A DNA stretch of 60,602 bases, from assembly GCA_020637295.1 (NCBI GenBank), contig JACJWF010000016.1:1-60602 (forward strand). The letters are read 5' to 3'. The notes under the pieces were generated by a model, which worked only from the letters and a program-made list of their open reading frames with translations, was not told the DNA's origin and made no database searches. The position numbers were made by a program, and so were the translations under genes. Source of the stretch: Acidimicrobiaceae bacterium. Lineage in GTDB: Bacteria > Actinomycetota > Acidimicrobiia > Acidimicrobiales > Ilumatobacteraceae. Each line of letters starts with the position of its first letter. Positions within the stretch are counted from its first letter, which is position 1. Shown here one piece after another: positions 7,147-16,464 of the stretch.

Positions 7147-8968
7147 TGAGCGTGGTGTTCTCGAAGACCGCCGAGGACGTGGACCAGGTGCGGAACCCGA
7201 CCCCCGTACCGGTCGGCGCCTTGAAGCCGGCGCAGTTCACGGACGACAGCGCCCGGGTAAGGCTGTCGATGCGGAACATCTCGGCGCCGTCCACCGTCGC
7301 CCAGACGGCGTCGCCCTGGACCACCACGGTGAGGAGGTGGGCGACGTTCTCCTGGAAGCCACGGGGGAACGGCGAGGTGGCCAGCGGCACGGAGCACTCG
7401 CGACCGTCGTTCCAGATGCGGATGATGAACTTGTTGCCGAACATCGGGTCGTACTGGAACGTGTAGCCGTCGATCTTGTTGTTGGCGTTCAGCCCGGCGC
7501 GGAACCAGATGCCGTAGCCCCAGCCGTACCGCAGCGTGGCGGTGGTGGTGAGGACCATGTCCTGGCTGGTGCGGGGGCGCACGGACAGCACCCGGTGCTC
7601 GCCGGCGTTGGGCATGTCGACCACGTTGGTGCCGATCGTTGCCCGGCCGTACACGACCTTCCAGTCGGCCGGCACGGTGAGGCCGGCGTCGCCGACGATC
7701 ACCAGCTTGCGGGCCAGTTCCACCTCGCTGCCGCTGCCGGTCACACCGTGCACGGTGACGGTGTAGGTGCCGGTGGGCACGGTGCGGAAGGTCAGCAGTT
7801 GGGCGCCGTTCTGGCCCCACTGGGTGTCGGTGAAGCCGCCGTTCTCGGCGGTGGGGAGGATCCGCACCACGAGGCGCGGGTAGCGGATGGTGGAGCCGAT
7901 GACCCCGTTCACCTCGACGCGGATGGTGCCGTCCTGTTCCTGGACGTCGACCATCGGGTTGGTCGAGGCGGTGTCCTGGTCCGTCGGCACGCCGACGACG
8001 GCGGTCACGGTCGTGACCGTGCTGAGCTGGCCGCAGCCGGCGGCGCTGCAGGCACGGACGGCCACGAGGCCGACCCGGCTGCTGTCCAGCGGCACCGTCG
8101 CGGTGAACTGGTCGGCCGGGACGCTCATCGACGCCCGCAACCAGCCGACGCCGTAGAACACCTCGTAGTGGTCGATCGGCGCGTAGCCGCCGTAGGCGGG
8201 TGCCACCCAGCTGACCACGACGGTGCCCGGGTCGGACTCTTCACGGGTGACCGTCGCCCGCGGCGGGGCGCCCGGACGGTCGTTGCCGAGCACGGCCACG
8301 CCGGTGGAACCCGACCCTTGCTGGTTGACGGCGCGGACCTTCAGCACGTACTGGCGCTGGGGGTCGAGGTCACCGATGGCCAGCGAACCCTCCGTCGTGG
8401 TGCCCTCGGCCACCACGGCGGAACGCGACAGCTGGGTCAGCGTGTACTCGTAGTGGTCGACGGGCGTGTAGCCCTGCCGCAGCGGGGTGCCCCACGTGGC
8501 GGTCATGGACGTGCCGCCGGGATCGCGGACGATCTTCAACTGGGCGGGTGCGCTGGCAACTGCGGGCCACAACCAGATCGGGCCGCTGGTCGTGCCGGCG
8601 CCGGCGGCGTCGCGGGATGAGACGGTGATCCGGTAGATGGCGCTGAGGTCGCCACCGGTGATCTTCAGTGACGTCGTGTCGGCACCGACCATGCGGACCG
8701 AGTCGTGGCCGCGGCTGAACACCGAGACGTTGTAGTGGTGGACGTCGCCGGGCACCGCTCGCCACGAGATGACGAAGGTGCTCGGCTCCGCAGCGTCACG
8801 CGTGGCCCGCAGACCTCGAGGTGCCGGCAGCACATCGGACACGGACGCCGGGGCCGCGGGGCCGGCGGCCGCAGCCGTCGGCACCACCGTGGTGGCGAGC
8901 AGCGGCATCGACAGCGCCGCTGCAATCAGGACGGCACCGCGGCGCCGTCGGGGGTTGGGGGTGGACAT
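7142..8968 (-). CDS. Secreted fibronectin type III protein with C-terminal lectin-like domain
   Basis: The protein is 608 aa. A classical signal peptide (NPRRRRGAVLIAAALSMPLLATTVVPTAAAA) covers residues 4-35. Three fibronectin type III repeats follow at about 45-135, 140-225 and 230-325, each with the usual strand motifs (STFVISWRAVPGDVHHYNV, PVDHYEYTL, TVVVSWVAPAY, PIDHYEVFY). A linker domain comes next, then a C-terminal region of about 200 residues (VLTTTATLRYGWGYGIWFRAG, HLLTVVVQGDAVWATVDGAEMFRI) that looks like a concanavalin/DUF1080-type jelly roll used for glycan binding. ATG 8968 has a strong GGAGGAG 5 nt upstream. It is a likely extracellular product of the surface-glycan regulon and has operator site B just upstream. 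Confidence 0.85.
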   Translation of the reverse strand: MSTPNPRRRRGAVLIAAALSMPLLATTVVPTAAAAGPAAPASVSDVLPAPRGLRATRDAAEPSTFVISWRAVPGDVHHYNVSVFSRGHDSVRMVGADTTSLKITGGDLSAIYRITVSSRDAAGAGTTSGPIWLWPAVASAPAQLKIVRDPGGTSMTATWGTPLRQGYTPVDHYEYTLTQLSRSAVVAEGTTTEGSLAIGDLDPQRQYVLKVRAVNQQGSGSTGVAVLGNDRPGAPPRATVTREESDPGTVVVSWVAPAYGGYAPIDHYEVFYGVGWLRASMSVPADQFTATVPLDSSRVGLVAVRACSAAGCGQLSTVTTVTAVVGVPTDQDTASTNPMVDVQEQDGTIRVEVNGVIGSTIRYPRLVVRILPTAENGGFTDTQWGQNGAQLLTFRTVPTGTYTVTVHGVTGSGSEVELARKLVIVGDAGLTVPADWKVVYGRATIGTNVVDMPNAGEHRVLSVRPRTSQDMVLTTTATLRYGWGYGIWFRAGLNANNKIDGYTFQYDPMFGNKFIIRIWNDGRECSVPLATSPFPRGFQENVAHLLTVVVQGDAVWATVDGAEMFRIDSLTRALSSVNCAGFKAPTGTGVGFRTWSTSSAVFENTTLS

Positions 8969-9018
8969 GGAACTCCTCCGATGATCGAACCGATCGTTGG
9001 TTCCAGCATCGGGGTCGC

Positions 9019-9058
9019 ACATCAAGGCCCGATCAACCGCCTGGCGAGGCCAGGTCAT
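9019..9058. promoter_or_regulatory. Site B: 11-bp-phased operator repeats upstream of the fibronectin gene
   Basis: ACATCAA (9019-9025), GGCC, CGATCAA (9030-9036), then AGGTCAT (9052-9058) sit at offsets 0, 11 and 33, exactly as at site A, and the GGCC spacer is the same. In the direction of the fibronectin gene the proximal box reads TTGATGT, followed about 8 bp later by GATGCT, a possible -10. The distal box overlaps the stop codon of the preceding gene. Confidence 0.75.
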
Positions 9059-9561
9059 TCCTGTGTCAGGGCGGTGTCAGGCGTCGCGGCGAACGACGAC
9101 GACGATGTGCCGGCGTCCAGTGACCAGGTCTCCAACGCCACCGCCGCCCGCGCGGCCACCACGTGCAACTGGTCGATCGACGCGATGTCCAGGGTGGCGG
9201 CCTCGCGCTCACCGGCCCAGGCCGCCAGCCGCTCTGCCGCGAACATCCCGGCTGCACTGCGCAATTCCGCCAGCCGTTGCCCGACCCGGGCCGGATCGCC
9301 GGCGCGGACGGCGTCGGCCAGTTGCTCCACCCGGCGGGGCAGGGCGGCGGCGAAGCTGGCTGCGGCAGCCCGCGCCGCGTCGCCCAACTGCTCCTCCAGC
9401 GCGGCCAGACGCGTGAGGTCGAGGTCGAGGTCCGCCACGGCCGCCTGCCGGTGGGCGGGCACCGTGGCATCCGGCTCCAGCAGTCGGTCCAGGTCACCGA
9501 TCACCTCGGCGAGGCGGCTTCGCAGGTCGCGCAGCGCCGTCAGCTCCAGGGGCGGGGTCAT
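9055..9561 (-). CDS. Helical protein resembling an Hpt domain without the phospho-accepting histidine
   Basis: The protein is 168 aa, all-helical and soluble, with no signal peptide. Around residues 105-135 it reads RVGQRLAELRSAAGMFAAERLAAWAGERE, which follows the Hpt consensus (RLAHTLKGAAGNLGAERLA) closely except that the histidine region is replaced and one residue shorter. I infer a pseudo-Hpt that could bind a receiver or kinase without carrying phosphate. Generic helical coincidence remains possible. Its ATG overlaps the stop of the phosphoesterase gene (ATGA, 9558-9561), making it the last gene of the operon led by the giant glycosyltransferase. Confidence 0.65.
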   Translation of the reverse strand: MTPPLELTALRDLRSRLAEVIGDLDRLLEPDATVPAHRQAAVADLDLDLTRLAALEEQLGDAARAAAASFAAALPRRVEQLADAVRAGDPARVGQRLAELRSAAGMFAAERLAAWAGEREAATLDIASIDQLHVVAARAAVALETWSLDAGTSSSSFAATPDTALTQE

Positions 9562-10631
9562 TGGGGTTGTCCTTTCGAGCAGGCGGCAGTGCCGTCGTCC
9601 ACCACCGTGCCGGTGATGTCCACGAACTGCCAGGAGAACGAGTCGGGGTCGAGCGTGAGGAACAGGGCGCCGAAGCGGTCGTCGATGCGGATGGCCGAGC
9701 CCACGGCCTCGGCCCGGCGCGAGCCGGCCAGGTCGCCGCCGCCCACCACCTCGTCCGGCGCGTAGACGGCCTGGCCACCGGTGCCGACCACGAACGAGGT
9801 GACCCCTTCGGGGTCGGGCAGCCCGTCGGCATCCAGCGGCTCGAAGCGCTCGTAGTCGTGCTCGTGCCCGGTCAGCACCACGTCGGCGCCCTCCGTGGCC
9901 AGCAGCCGCCAGAGGTCGTCGGTGCGGTCGTCGGACCCGTTCAGCCCGGTCGACCAGCGCGGGTGGTGCCAGTAGGCGATCACGCACCGGTCCGGGTGAG
10001 CGGCGAGGTCGGCGGCCAGCCACTGGTACTGCGGCGAGCCCTCGTCGCAACCACCGGCGATGTCGCAGTTGCTGTTCAGCACCACGGCGTGCCACTGGCC
10101 GAGCGAGTAGCTGTACCAGCCCTCGTCCGGCACACCGGCGAAGTAGTCGTGGAACGTGTTGGCCTCGTGCACCTTGTACTCCTGGTTGCCGATGGCCGGC
10201 CAGGTGTCGCCGCGCAGGCCACCGAAGGCGGGGTCGTACACGTTGCGGTAGTCCGCGCCACGAGGCTCTTCGTAGACATAGTCACCCAGGCCCAGCAGCG
10301 CGTCCGGCGCCGCCGCGGTCACCAGCGCGCCGACCTCCGCCTGCCGGCACCAGCCACCGAGATCGTCGGGGTCCGTCGTCGCGGGGGTGCCCGCGCCGTC
10401 CGCGAACCGGGGGTCGTGCGACGCGCAGGCGACGGCCCCGACGGCAGCGACCCGTACGGATGCGGGGCGCGCTTCGGGCCGCGGCCACCACCACCACACC
10501 AGCGCGGCGACGACGGCGATTGCCACCACGCGTCGCACGGTGCGGCGGCGGTTCCCCGCCCGGGTGGCGGCCCGCTCCTGCTCCTCCATTGCCTGCTCGT
10601 CCATTGCCTGCTCCTCCTCGCCGGCGTTCAT
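9558..10631 (-). CDS. Membrane-anchored calcineurin-like metallophosphoesterase
   Basis: The protein is 357 aa. A Glu-rich cytoplasmic N-terminus is followed by one transmembrane helix (about 30-48; VVAIAVVAALVWWWWP), and an extracytoplasmic metallophosphatase domain starts near residue 58. The metal-binding motifs are GLGDYVYE (usual GDxx), GNQE (usual GNHD, here with Gln and Glu replacing His and Asp), YWHHPRW and LTGHEHDYE. It resembles purple-acid-phosphatase-like alkaline phosphatases. The altered GNQE suggests different metal or substrate handling. ATGA overlaps join it to the giant glycosyltransferase upstream and the Hpt-like gene downstream. A role in removing phosphate from a lipid-linked glycan intermediate fits but is inferred. 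Confidence 0.85.
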   Translation of the reverse strand: MNAGEEEQAMDEQAMEEQERAATRAGNRRRTVRRVVAIAVVAALVWWWWPRPEARPASVRVAAVGAVACASHDPRFADGAGTPATTDPDDLGGWCRQAEVGALVTAAAPDALLGLGDYVYEEPRGADYRNVYDPAFGGLRGDTWPAIGNQEYKVHEANTFHDYFAGVPDEGWYSYSLGQWHAVVLNSNCDIAGGCDEGSPQYQWLAADLAAHPDRCVIAYWHHPRWSTGLNGSDDRTDDLWRLLATEGADVVLTGHEHDYERFEPLDADGLPDPEGVTSFVVGTGGQAVYAPDEVVGGGDLAGSRRAEAVGSAIRIDDRFGALFLTLDPDSFSWQFVDITGTVVDDGTAACSKGQPQ

Positions 10632-13600
10632 CGCCCGCTCCTCGTCATCCGCCACCAACGCAGGCGGCGGCGCACCCGGCCACCCACCACCAGCCACAGC
10701 CAGGCCATCGGCACGACCAGCGCCGACACCTTCAAGGCCGTCCGGGCCGTGAGCGCCGGCGCGTAGACCAGCCGGATCTTCACCTCGCCGGCGAACGAGC
10801 CGTCGAACTGCCAGGCGTTCTGGTACCCGTCCAGCCGCAGGCGGGTGGCGGTGACGCCCTCGGGCAGCCCGGCCAGCGACCAACCCGGTGCCCACGTCTC
10901 CGCCAGCGTGACGACGGCACCGTCGGTGATGCCGTCCAGGGTCACGGTGTAGGTGGCGGGCGTCGGGTGCAGCACCTCCACGGGCGCGGCGACGGTGGCC
11001 TGCCCGTCGGGGACCCGCACCAGCACCACCGCCGTCGCCGACGCGGTGGGCGTCACGCTCACGTTGCGGTACTGGACGATCGACTGGTCCTCGCCGGCCA
11101 GGTCGCGCAGGCCGTACAGGTAGAGGCGGGTCTCCAGGCTGGCGAGGCGAGGGCTGATCTGCTGCTCGTAGGTGGTCCACTCGGTCTCGCTGCCGTTGGC
11201 CGGCAGGGGCTCGCAGACGTTCGGCCCGCGCTCGTAGATGCAGGCCTTCGCCTTGCGCAGGGCGACCGAGCGGTACTCGTACTCGAACGTGTACAGCCCG
11301 GCGCCGCCGTAGTCCTGCATGGCCGCAGCAATGCAGGCCATGTGGTCCTTGGCCCGCAGTTCGTAGACGGTGGTGCCGTCGTCCGTCGCAGTGGTGGCCG
11401 CCAGCTGGGCCTCCTCCACGCTCAGGTCGTCGTAGCGGAAGCAGTCCTCCAACGCTTCGAAGGGGGCGAGCACCGAGCCGTATGCACCGCCGAGCAGCTC
11501 CAGCGTGTGCGTGCCCGCCGCCAGCTCCACCGTCACCGGCGGCACGTCGCCCGGGGCCACCGTGGCCGAGCCCATCGCCGTGAGGGCTTCCACCGTGAGG
11601 CCGCGGTACTCGCTGACCGTCGGGTCGGACAACCGCAGGCCGACGTTGGCGTAGAGCACCACCTTGGCCGACACCACGTCGTCGCCGAGCGTGTGCACCA
11701 GCTCGTAGCGGCCCCACTCCTCGTCGCGCTGGAGGCGGGCGTCGGCGACACAGGCGGTGGTGCCGTCCGTGTAGGTCTCCAGCAGGCACACCTGCGGGCG
11801 CTTGCCCTCCACGGTGCGGTACTCGATGCGCACGCGCACCGTATCGCCGGCAGTCACACCGTCGATCGCCGAGGTGACGCAGGCGGCGTGGTCGGCGGCA
11901 CCGAGCTGCACGTGCTCCATCCCGTCCGCAGAGAACACGTCGGCGGTCAGCTGCAGCTCGGCCTGCGGCCGCGGCTCGTAGTTGTTGCAGTCGTAGACGT
12001 CGGAGTACGCGGCCAGCGTCGGCTGCTCGTCGGCCAGGCCATAGGCGGTCACGTCGGTCGCCGCGTCGAGGATGACCTCGGGCGGGCCTTCGGCGCCGCT
12101 GGTGCCGACCGGCAGGTCGGCCTGGAGCCAGCCGTCCAGCGACACGCTCCGGTTGCCGGCCGTCACCGCCACCACGCCCTGCCCGGTGATCGGCACGGTG
12201 ACGGCGTCGCGCACGGACACCGCCTCCCCGTCCACCACGACGACGGTGGGGTCGACGAGGAGGAGGACGGACTCGTCCGGGTTCTCCGGGTCCAGCGTCT
12301 CGGCCGGGACCACCGCCACCGACGCCCGGTTGCGCTGCGACAGGGTGTAGGTGCCGCCGGTGGTCTCGAACGTCGTCGACGGTGCGCCGGTCTCCACGGC
12401 CGGCACCGGCCACCAGACCGCGTCGTCGGTCACCAGGGCGTCGTCACCCGGCACCGTCTCGCGCATGGTCACGGTCGCCGCATCCTCGGCACCGGTCACC
12501 ACCGTGCCGTCCGGCACGCTGGCCACGATGTCGGCGATGGCGTCGGGGTCGGCCGGCACCACCAGCGGGTCGGCGGTGGTGCGCACCACGTCGCTGCCGT
12601 CACCCACCCGGTACACGTCGAGTGCACCCAGCTGCACCTCCTCCAGCTCGGGCACGGCAGCCGCCGCGGCACGCAACAGATCCGGGTCCGTGAACGTGCG
12701 CAGCGGATCGCCCACCTGGAGGTCGTGACGGACGATCACGAAGGCGACACCCAGGCTCTCCAGCAGCGGCGCCACGGCCGCCGTGTCGCCGGTGACCAGG
12801 GCGCGCTCCACGGCGTCCACCTGGGCGGCCACGCCAGGGGTGTCACCGAAGTAGCCGTCGGGCTTGCGCTGCAGGACGGGCCGCTGGAGCACCAGGCCCG
12901 GCAGGGTGTCCGAGCCGGAGAAGCCCCACGTCGTGGGCATCTGGTAGTAGTCGTCGAGTGGCAGCACCAGCACCTTGCCGGCGGTCGGATCCTCGTCGAT
13001 CATCGTCGCCGTGCTGCGCCAGTACGACGGCACGGCCACATGCGCCGACGGCTGCTTGGGACGCACGTCGGGGATCACCGCACCGGTGAACAGCGGGTAC
13101 GGCCACACCAGCACGCCGACCACCGCCGCGGCGAGGATGCCGCGCCCGCTCCACTTCGGCAGGCGGGCACGCCCCCGCAGCCGCGCCGCCGCGCCGTCGA
13201 TCAGGAGGGCGATGAGCAGGGCGTCGAACAGCACCAGCAGTTGGCCGAGCTTGCTCATCGGCTCGCGGAACAGCCAGAAGCCGGGCACTCGCGCGTAGAG
13301 GAACGAGTTCAGCCCGGTCAGCGGAGGTTGCAGCCCCTTGCCGAGCAAGGTGAACACGACCACGAATGTGCTGAGCGTGACCGCCGCGCGGCGGTGACGC
13401 GGACGGGCCACCCACGGGGCCAACGCGATCAGGACCGGCAGGAGGAAGCGCAGCCAGTACCACCACGGCTCGTCGAGGGCGGGGGTGAACGGGAGGTACT
13501 GGGGCTTGTGCCACGCCCAGTTGGCCGACAGGGTGAGCACATTGGGGATCGAGTTCTCCGCCTGCGACCACGCCCACGCCGTCGGGTCCGTCTGCGCCGT

Positions 13601-16444
13601 CGCCGATGCCCCACCGCCACCGCCGAACGCCTGGGCGAACGGCAGCAGCCAGAACACGTTCACCAGCAGCGCCCACGGGGCGGCGCTGAGGGCGTAGCGG
13701 AGGATCCGCGTCACCGCCGGCCGCCCGAAGATCAGCACCCCGAGCAACGGCACGCCGGCCGCCGTCCACGCCAGGGCCACCACCAGCATCGGCGGGTTGT
13801 AGGCGAGGAACGACATCGGCAGCATCGCCAGCGCCAGCAGCGACGCCCGCACCTTCTGACCCTTGGCGACGCGCAACCCGACCGCGGCAACGAGCGCGGT
13901 CGAGCCGACGGAGATGATGTTCAGCGGGTTGGGCAGGCGGGTGAGGAAGAAGCCGTTGAGCACGGCGAACGAACCGGCGGCGAAGATGGCCAGGCGATTG
14001 CGGGTGAACACTGCGACGACCGACGCCACCGCCAGCGCCACCATCGGGTAGATGGTCATGTAAAGCAGCCGCTGGGCCAGCGTGTCCGTGCCGCCCAGCG
14101 TCAGCACGGTGCGCGACAGGAGCAGCTCGTACCAGCGGGCGACGGTGTAGGTGGCCGAGCCGGCACCGGTGATGTTGTGGCCCCACGACCACCACCCCTC
14201 GGCCTGCCAGCCGGTGCGGATGTACGGCGCCATGTCGCCGGTGGCGATGAACGTGCCGGGCCGGAACCAGCTCGTGACGCTGCCGGTCGCGACCAGCCAC
14301 ACGCCCACGTAGGCCGGTGCCGTGCCGCGGCGGAAGCGGGCCCACCACGCGGCCAGGTGACGGCGGGCCACCACCACCGGGCGCCGGTCCAACCACCGCT
14401 CCCGGTGCTCCAGCAGGCCGAGCCCGACGAGCAGGGCGGTGCTCAGGAAGGACAGCACGTACCCGAGGCGCACCGCGGTCCACGGCGTGTAGACGACGGT
14501 GGTCGCCGCCTCACCGACCCGGACGGCCAGCACCCCTTGCACCGTGGTGGTGCCTCGGGTGCCGCCCACGGCCCAGCCGTTGGCGGCCACTGCCGGCACG
14601 ACCACCCACCCAGCTTCCCCGTCCGCCACCGCGTACCGGGTGGCGCTCTCCGCGCTCAGCCCACCGGCGGAGGTGGAGCGCGGGCAGGTGTCGGTTCCGG
14701 CGGACGCCGTGTCGACGACGACGGCCTCGGTGCCGACGGCGCCGGCCTCGACGAGGTCCACGTACTCGCCCACGGAGGTCACGGTGCACATGCCCCCGAC
14801 GCGGCCGGTGCCGGCGACCGTGTTCTCGTACAGCACCAGGTCGTCGGTGCGCAGCACCTCGTGGAGATCCGTCTGGTCGTCCAGCCAGCTGGGCAGCTCC
14901 GGGTCGGCCGTGGTGGTGGTGACCAGCACGTACTGCACCCCGAGCGGGGCGACGAGCCGGCCGAGGTGGTGGATCGACGCCGCCCGGGCCAGCACCTGCT
15001 GGAGGTAGGCGTGCCGCGGCGAGTTGGTGCTGGCGGGGATGCCGCTCAGCTCGGGTGACTCGCTGGTGATCACGTCGCGGCTGAAGTACGCCGCGGCCGG
15101 CGTGCGCACCGTGCGGCCAGCGGTGAAGTCATAGGCCTGGTACTCGTGCCACGGCAGCACCAGCACGGCACCGTCGCCACTGCCCATCAGCGCTTCGGCC
15201 TGCGCCCACGAGCCCGGGTAGGCACTGGCCGTCACCTCGCCACCGAGGCCCCAGAACAGGGTCGGGGTGAGCGCCAGCGGCAGCAGCAGGAGGGGCGCTG
15301 TAGCCAGCGGGCGCGGCAGGTGGCGGCGCTGCTGCCACTGGGCGGCGACGGCCTCGGCCCCGTGCCCGGCCAGCACGGCCAGCCCCAACGCCACCAGCAC
15401 GGCGAACTTCTGCGGCTCGCGCATCACGTGGAACATCGGCAGGTGGTCGAACGCCAGCCGGTACACCGGGCCCAGCGGGCCACGATCACCGGCGGCGAGC
15501 AGCGCACCACCGGCGACCATCACCACCGGCACGGAGCGGGCCATGCCGGCAGCGCTGCGGCGCGACGACCACCCGCGGGCGGCCACGGCGAACAGTCCCG
15601 CCACCAGGAGCAGCCAGAACGGGCCGAGCAGATCGCGAGGCTCGCTGCCCTCCCGCCAGAAGCCCTGGAGGGTGAGCACCTCGCCGAGCGTGCCGAGCAT
15701 CCCGCCGCCACGCGTGGCGAAGGCATCCAGGTGGCGGGCATCGATCGACGAGGTACGGGCACCGACCAGTGCAACGACCACGCCGTAGCCGGCGGACGCG
15801 ACGGCGCCCACCAGCGTCAGCACCAGGCGGACCATGTCGCGCCAGCGCGGCCGCGGGAACAGCCAGGTGATGGCCAGCAGCGCGCCACCGATCCAGAACA
15901 GGTGGGGCGACACTGCGGTGGCCGCGGCCAGCCACAGAGCGGTGCGGACCCGGAACCAACGGCCCTCGCGGCGGGCAGCGGCGGCGGACCGGAGCAGCCA
16001 CGGCAGCGTCGCCACGGCGAGCAGCAGCCACACGTGCCCGGCGCGGATGCGGTCGAACACCCAGGGGTTGACCGTGAACAGCAGGCCGGCAGTCCAGCGG
16101 CGCACCCGCGGACCATCCATCAGGCGGGCCATGCCCACACCGCCGAGCACGATGGCGAGGGCGACCGGCACCCAGGCGGCGGCCTGTGCCCCCACCAGCG
16201 TCCGCAGGATCACGAAGCCCAGGCGGGCCGGCATCGCGTCGGCCTGGTTGGCGTCCAGCCCGTACACGCCGGGCGTGACGGTGGTGCGCGGCCCAGCGGT
16301 CCAGTCGAGCAGCAACAGCCACCCCCTGCCGACCCACGGGCCGACGACCGCAGCGGCGACCGCGGTGAACAGCGCCAGGTCCTCGCCGTGAGCGCGCTGC
16401 GACGGCGACAGGCTGCGCAGGCGGGGGAACCGGGGAAGGATCAC
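10628..16444 (-). CDS. Giant AftD/YfhO-like GT-C membrane protein with two similar halves
   Basis: The protein is 1938 aa. Residues 1-690 form a multi-helix GT-C-like module (about 12 helices) with an extracytoplasmic loop; a second such module runs from about 710 to 1110. A long extracytoplasmic region (about 1130-1890) and one final helix (about 1905-1925) follow. Both halves carry a comparable motif before a long helix pair: MREPQKFAVLVALGLAV (about 340) and FREPMSKLGQLLVLFDA (about 1058). The second half (GDMAPYIRTGW, LPNPLNIISVGSTALVAAVGLR) resembles mycobacterial AftD, an arabinofuranosyltransferase. GTG 16444 follows GAGGAT by 6 nt and GGAGG by 8 nt, so either leaderless or SD initiation is possible. 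Site C is 20 bp upstream. It probably transfers sugars from polyprenyl-phosphate donors outside the membrane. Confidence 0.85.
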   Translation of the reverse strand: MILPRFPRLRSLSPSQRAHGEDLALFTAVAAAVVGPWVGRGWLLLLDWTAGPRTTVTPGVYGLDANQADAMPARLGFVILRTLVGAQAAAWVPVALAIVLGGVGMARLMDGPRVRRWTAGLLFTVNPWVFDRIRAGHVWLLLAVATLPWLLRSAAAARREGRWFRVRTALWLAAATAVSPHLFWIGGALLAITWLFPRPRWRDMVRLVLTLVGAVASAGYGVVVALVGARTSSIDARHLDAFATRGGGMLGTLGEVLTLQGFWREGSEPRDLLGPFWLLLVAGLFAVAARGWSSRRSAAGMARSVPVVMVAGGALLAAGDRGPLGPVYRLAFDHLPMFHVMREPQKFAVLVALGLAVLAGHGAEAVAAQWQQRRHLPRPLATAPLLLLPLALTPTLFWGLGGEVTASAYPGSWAQAEALMGSGDGAVLVLPWHEYQAYDFTAGRTVRTPAAAYFSRDVITSESPELSGIPASTNSPRHAYLQQVLARAASIHHLGRLVAPLGVQYVLVTTTTADPELPSWLDDQTDLHEVLRTDDLVLYENTVAGTGRVGGMCTVTSVGEYVDLVEAGAVGTEAVVVDTASAGTDTCPRSTSAGGLSAESATRYAVADGEAGWVVVPAVAANGWAVGGTRGTTTVQGVLAVRVGEAATTVVYTPWTAVRLGYVLSFLSTALLVGLGLLEHRERWLDRRPVVVARRHLAAWWARFRRGTAPAYVGVWLVATGSVTSWFRPGTFIATGDMAPYIRTGWQAEGWWSWGHNITGAGSATYTVARWYELLLSRTVLTLGGTDTLAQRLLYMTIYPMVALAVASVVAVFTRNRLAIFAAGSFAVLNGFFLTRLPNPLNIISVGSTALVAAVGLRVAKGQKVRASLLALAMLPMSFLAYNPPMLVVALAWTAAGVPLLGVLIFGRPAVTRILRYALSAAPWALLVNVFWLLPFAQAFGGGGGASATAQTDPTAWAWSQAENSIPNVLTLSANWAWHKPQYLPFTPALDEPWWYWLRFLLPVLIALAPWVARPRHRRAAVTLSTFVVVFTLLGKGLQPPLTGLNSFLYARVPGFWLFREPMSKLGQLLVLFDALLIALLIDGAAARLRGRARLPKWSGRGILAAAVVGVLVWPYPLFTGAVIPDVRPKQPSAHVAVPSYWRSTATMIDEDPTAGKVLVLPLDDYYQMPTTWGFSGSDTLPGLVLQRPVLQRKPDGYFGDTPGVAAQVDAVERALVTGDTAAVAPLLESLGVAFVIVRHDLQVGDPLRTFTDPDLLRAAAAAVPELEEVQLGALDVYRVGDGSDVVRTTADPLVVPADPDAIADIVASVPDGTVVTGAEDAATVTMRETVPGDDALVTDDAVWWPVPAVETGAPSTTFETTGGTYTLSQRNRASVAVVPAETLDPENPDESVLLLVDPTVVVVDGEAVSVRDAVTVPITGQGVVAVTAGNRSVSLDGWLQADLPVGTSGAEGPPEVILDAATDVTAYGLADEQPTLAAYSDVYDCNNYEPRPQAELQLTADVFSADGMEHVQLGAADHAACVTSAIDGVTAGDTVRVRIEYRTVEGKRPQVCLLETYTDGTTACVADARLQRDEEWGRYELVHTLGDDVVSAKVVLYANVGLRLSDPTVSEYRGLTVEALTAMGSATVAPGDVPPVTVELAAGTHTLELLGGAYGSVLAPFEALEDCFRYDDLSVEEAQLAATTATDDGTTVYELRAKDHMACIAAAMQDYGGAGLYTFEYEYRSVALRKAKACIYERGPNVCEPLPANGSETEWTTYEQQISPRLASLETRLYLYGLRDLAGEDQSIVQYRNVSVTPTASATAVVLVRVPDGQATVAAPVEVLHPTPATYTVTLDGITDGAVVTLAETWAPGWSLAGLPEGVTATRLRLDGYQNAWQFDGSFAGEVKIRLVYAPALTARTALKVSALVVPMAWLWLVVGGRVRRRLRWWRMTRSGR

Positions 16445-16464
16445 GGCACCATCCTCCGATCGCC

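Noticed and set aside
7142..8968. Surface protein as part of a mobile or phage element
   Set aside because: No integrase, transposase, terminal repeats or composition shift surrounds it, and the shared operators tie it to the neighbouring operons.
10632..12413. Upstream extension of the phosphoesterase frame
   Set aside because: It overlaps the coding sequence of the giant protein and has no family match; the ATGA overlap fixes the start at 10631.
10460..15058. Plus-strand open frame of about 1532 codons opposite the giant glycosyltransferase
   Set aside because: It is antisense to a clearly membrane-protein-coding frame and its product is His/Arg/Gly-rich without any domain, as expected for a shadow frame in GC-rich DNA.
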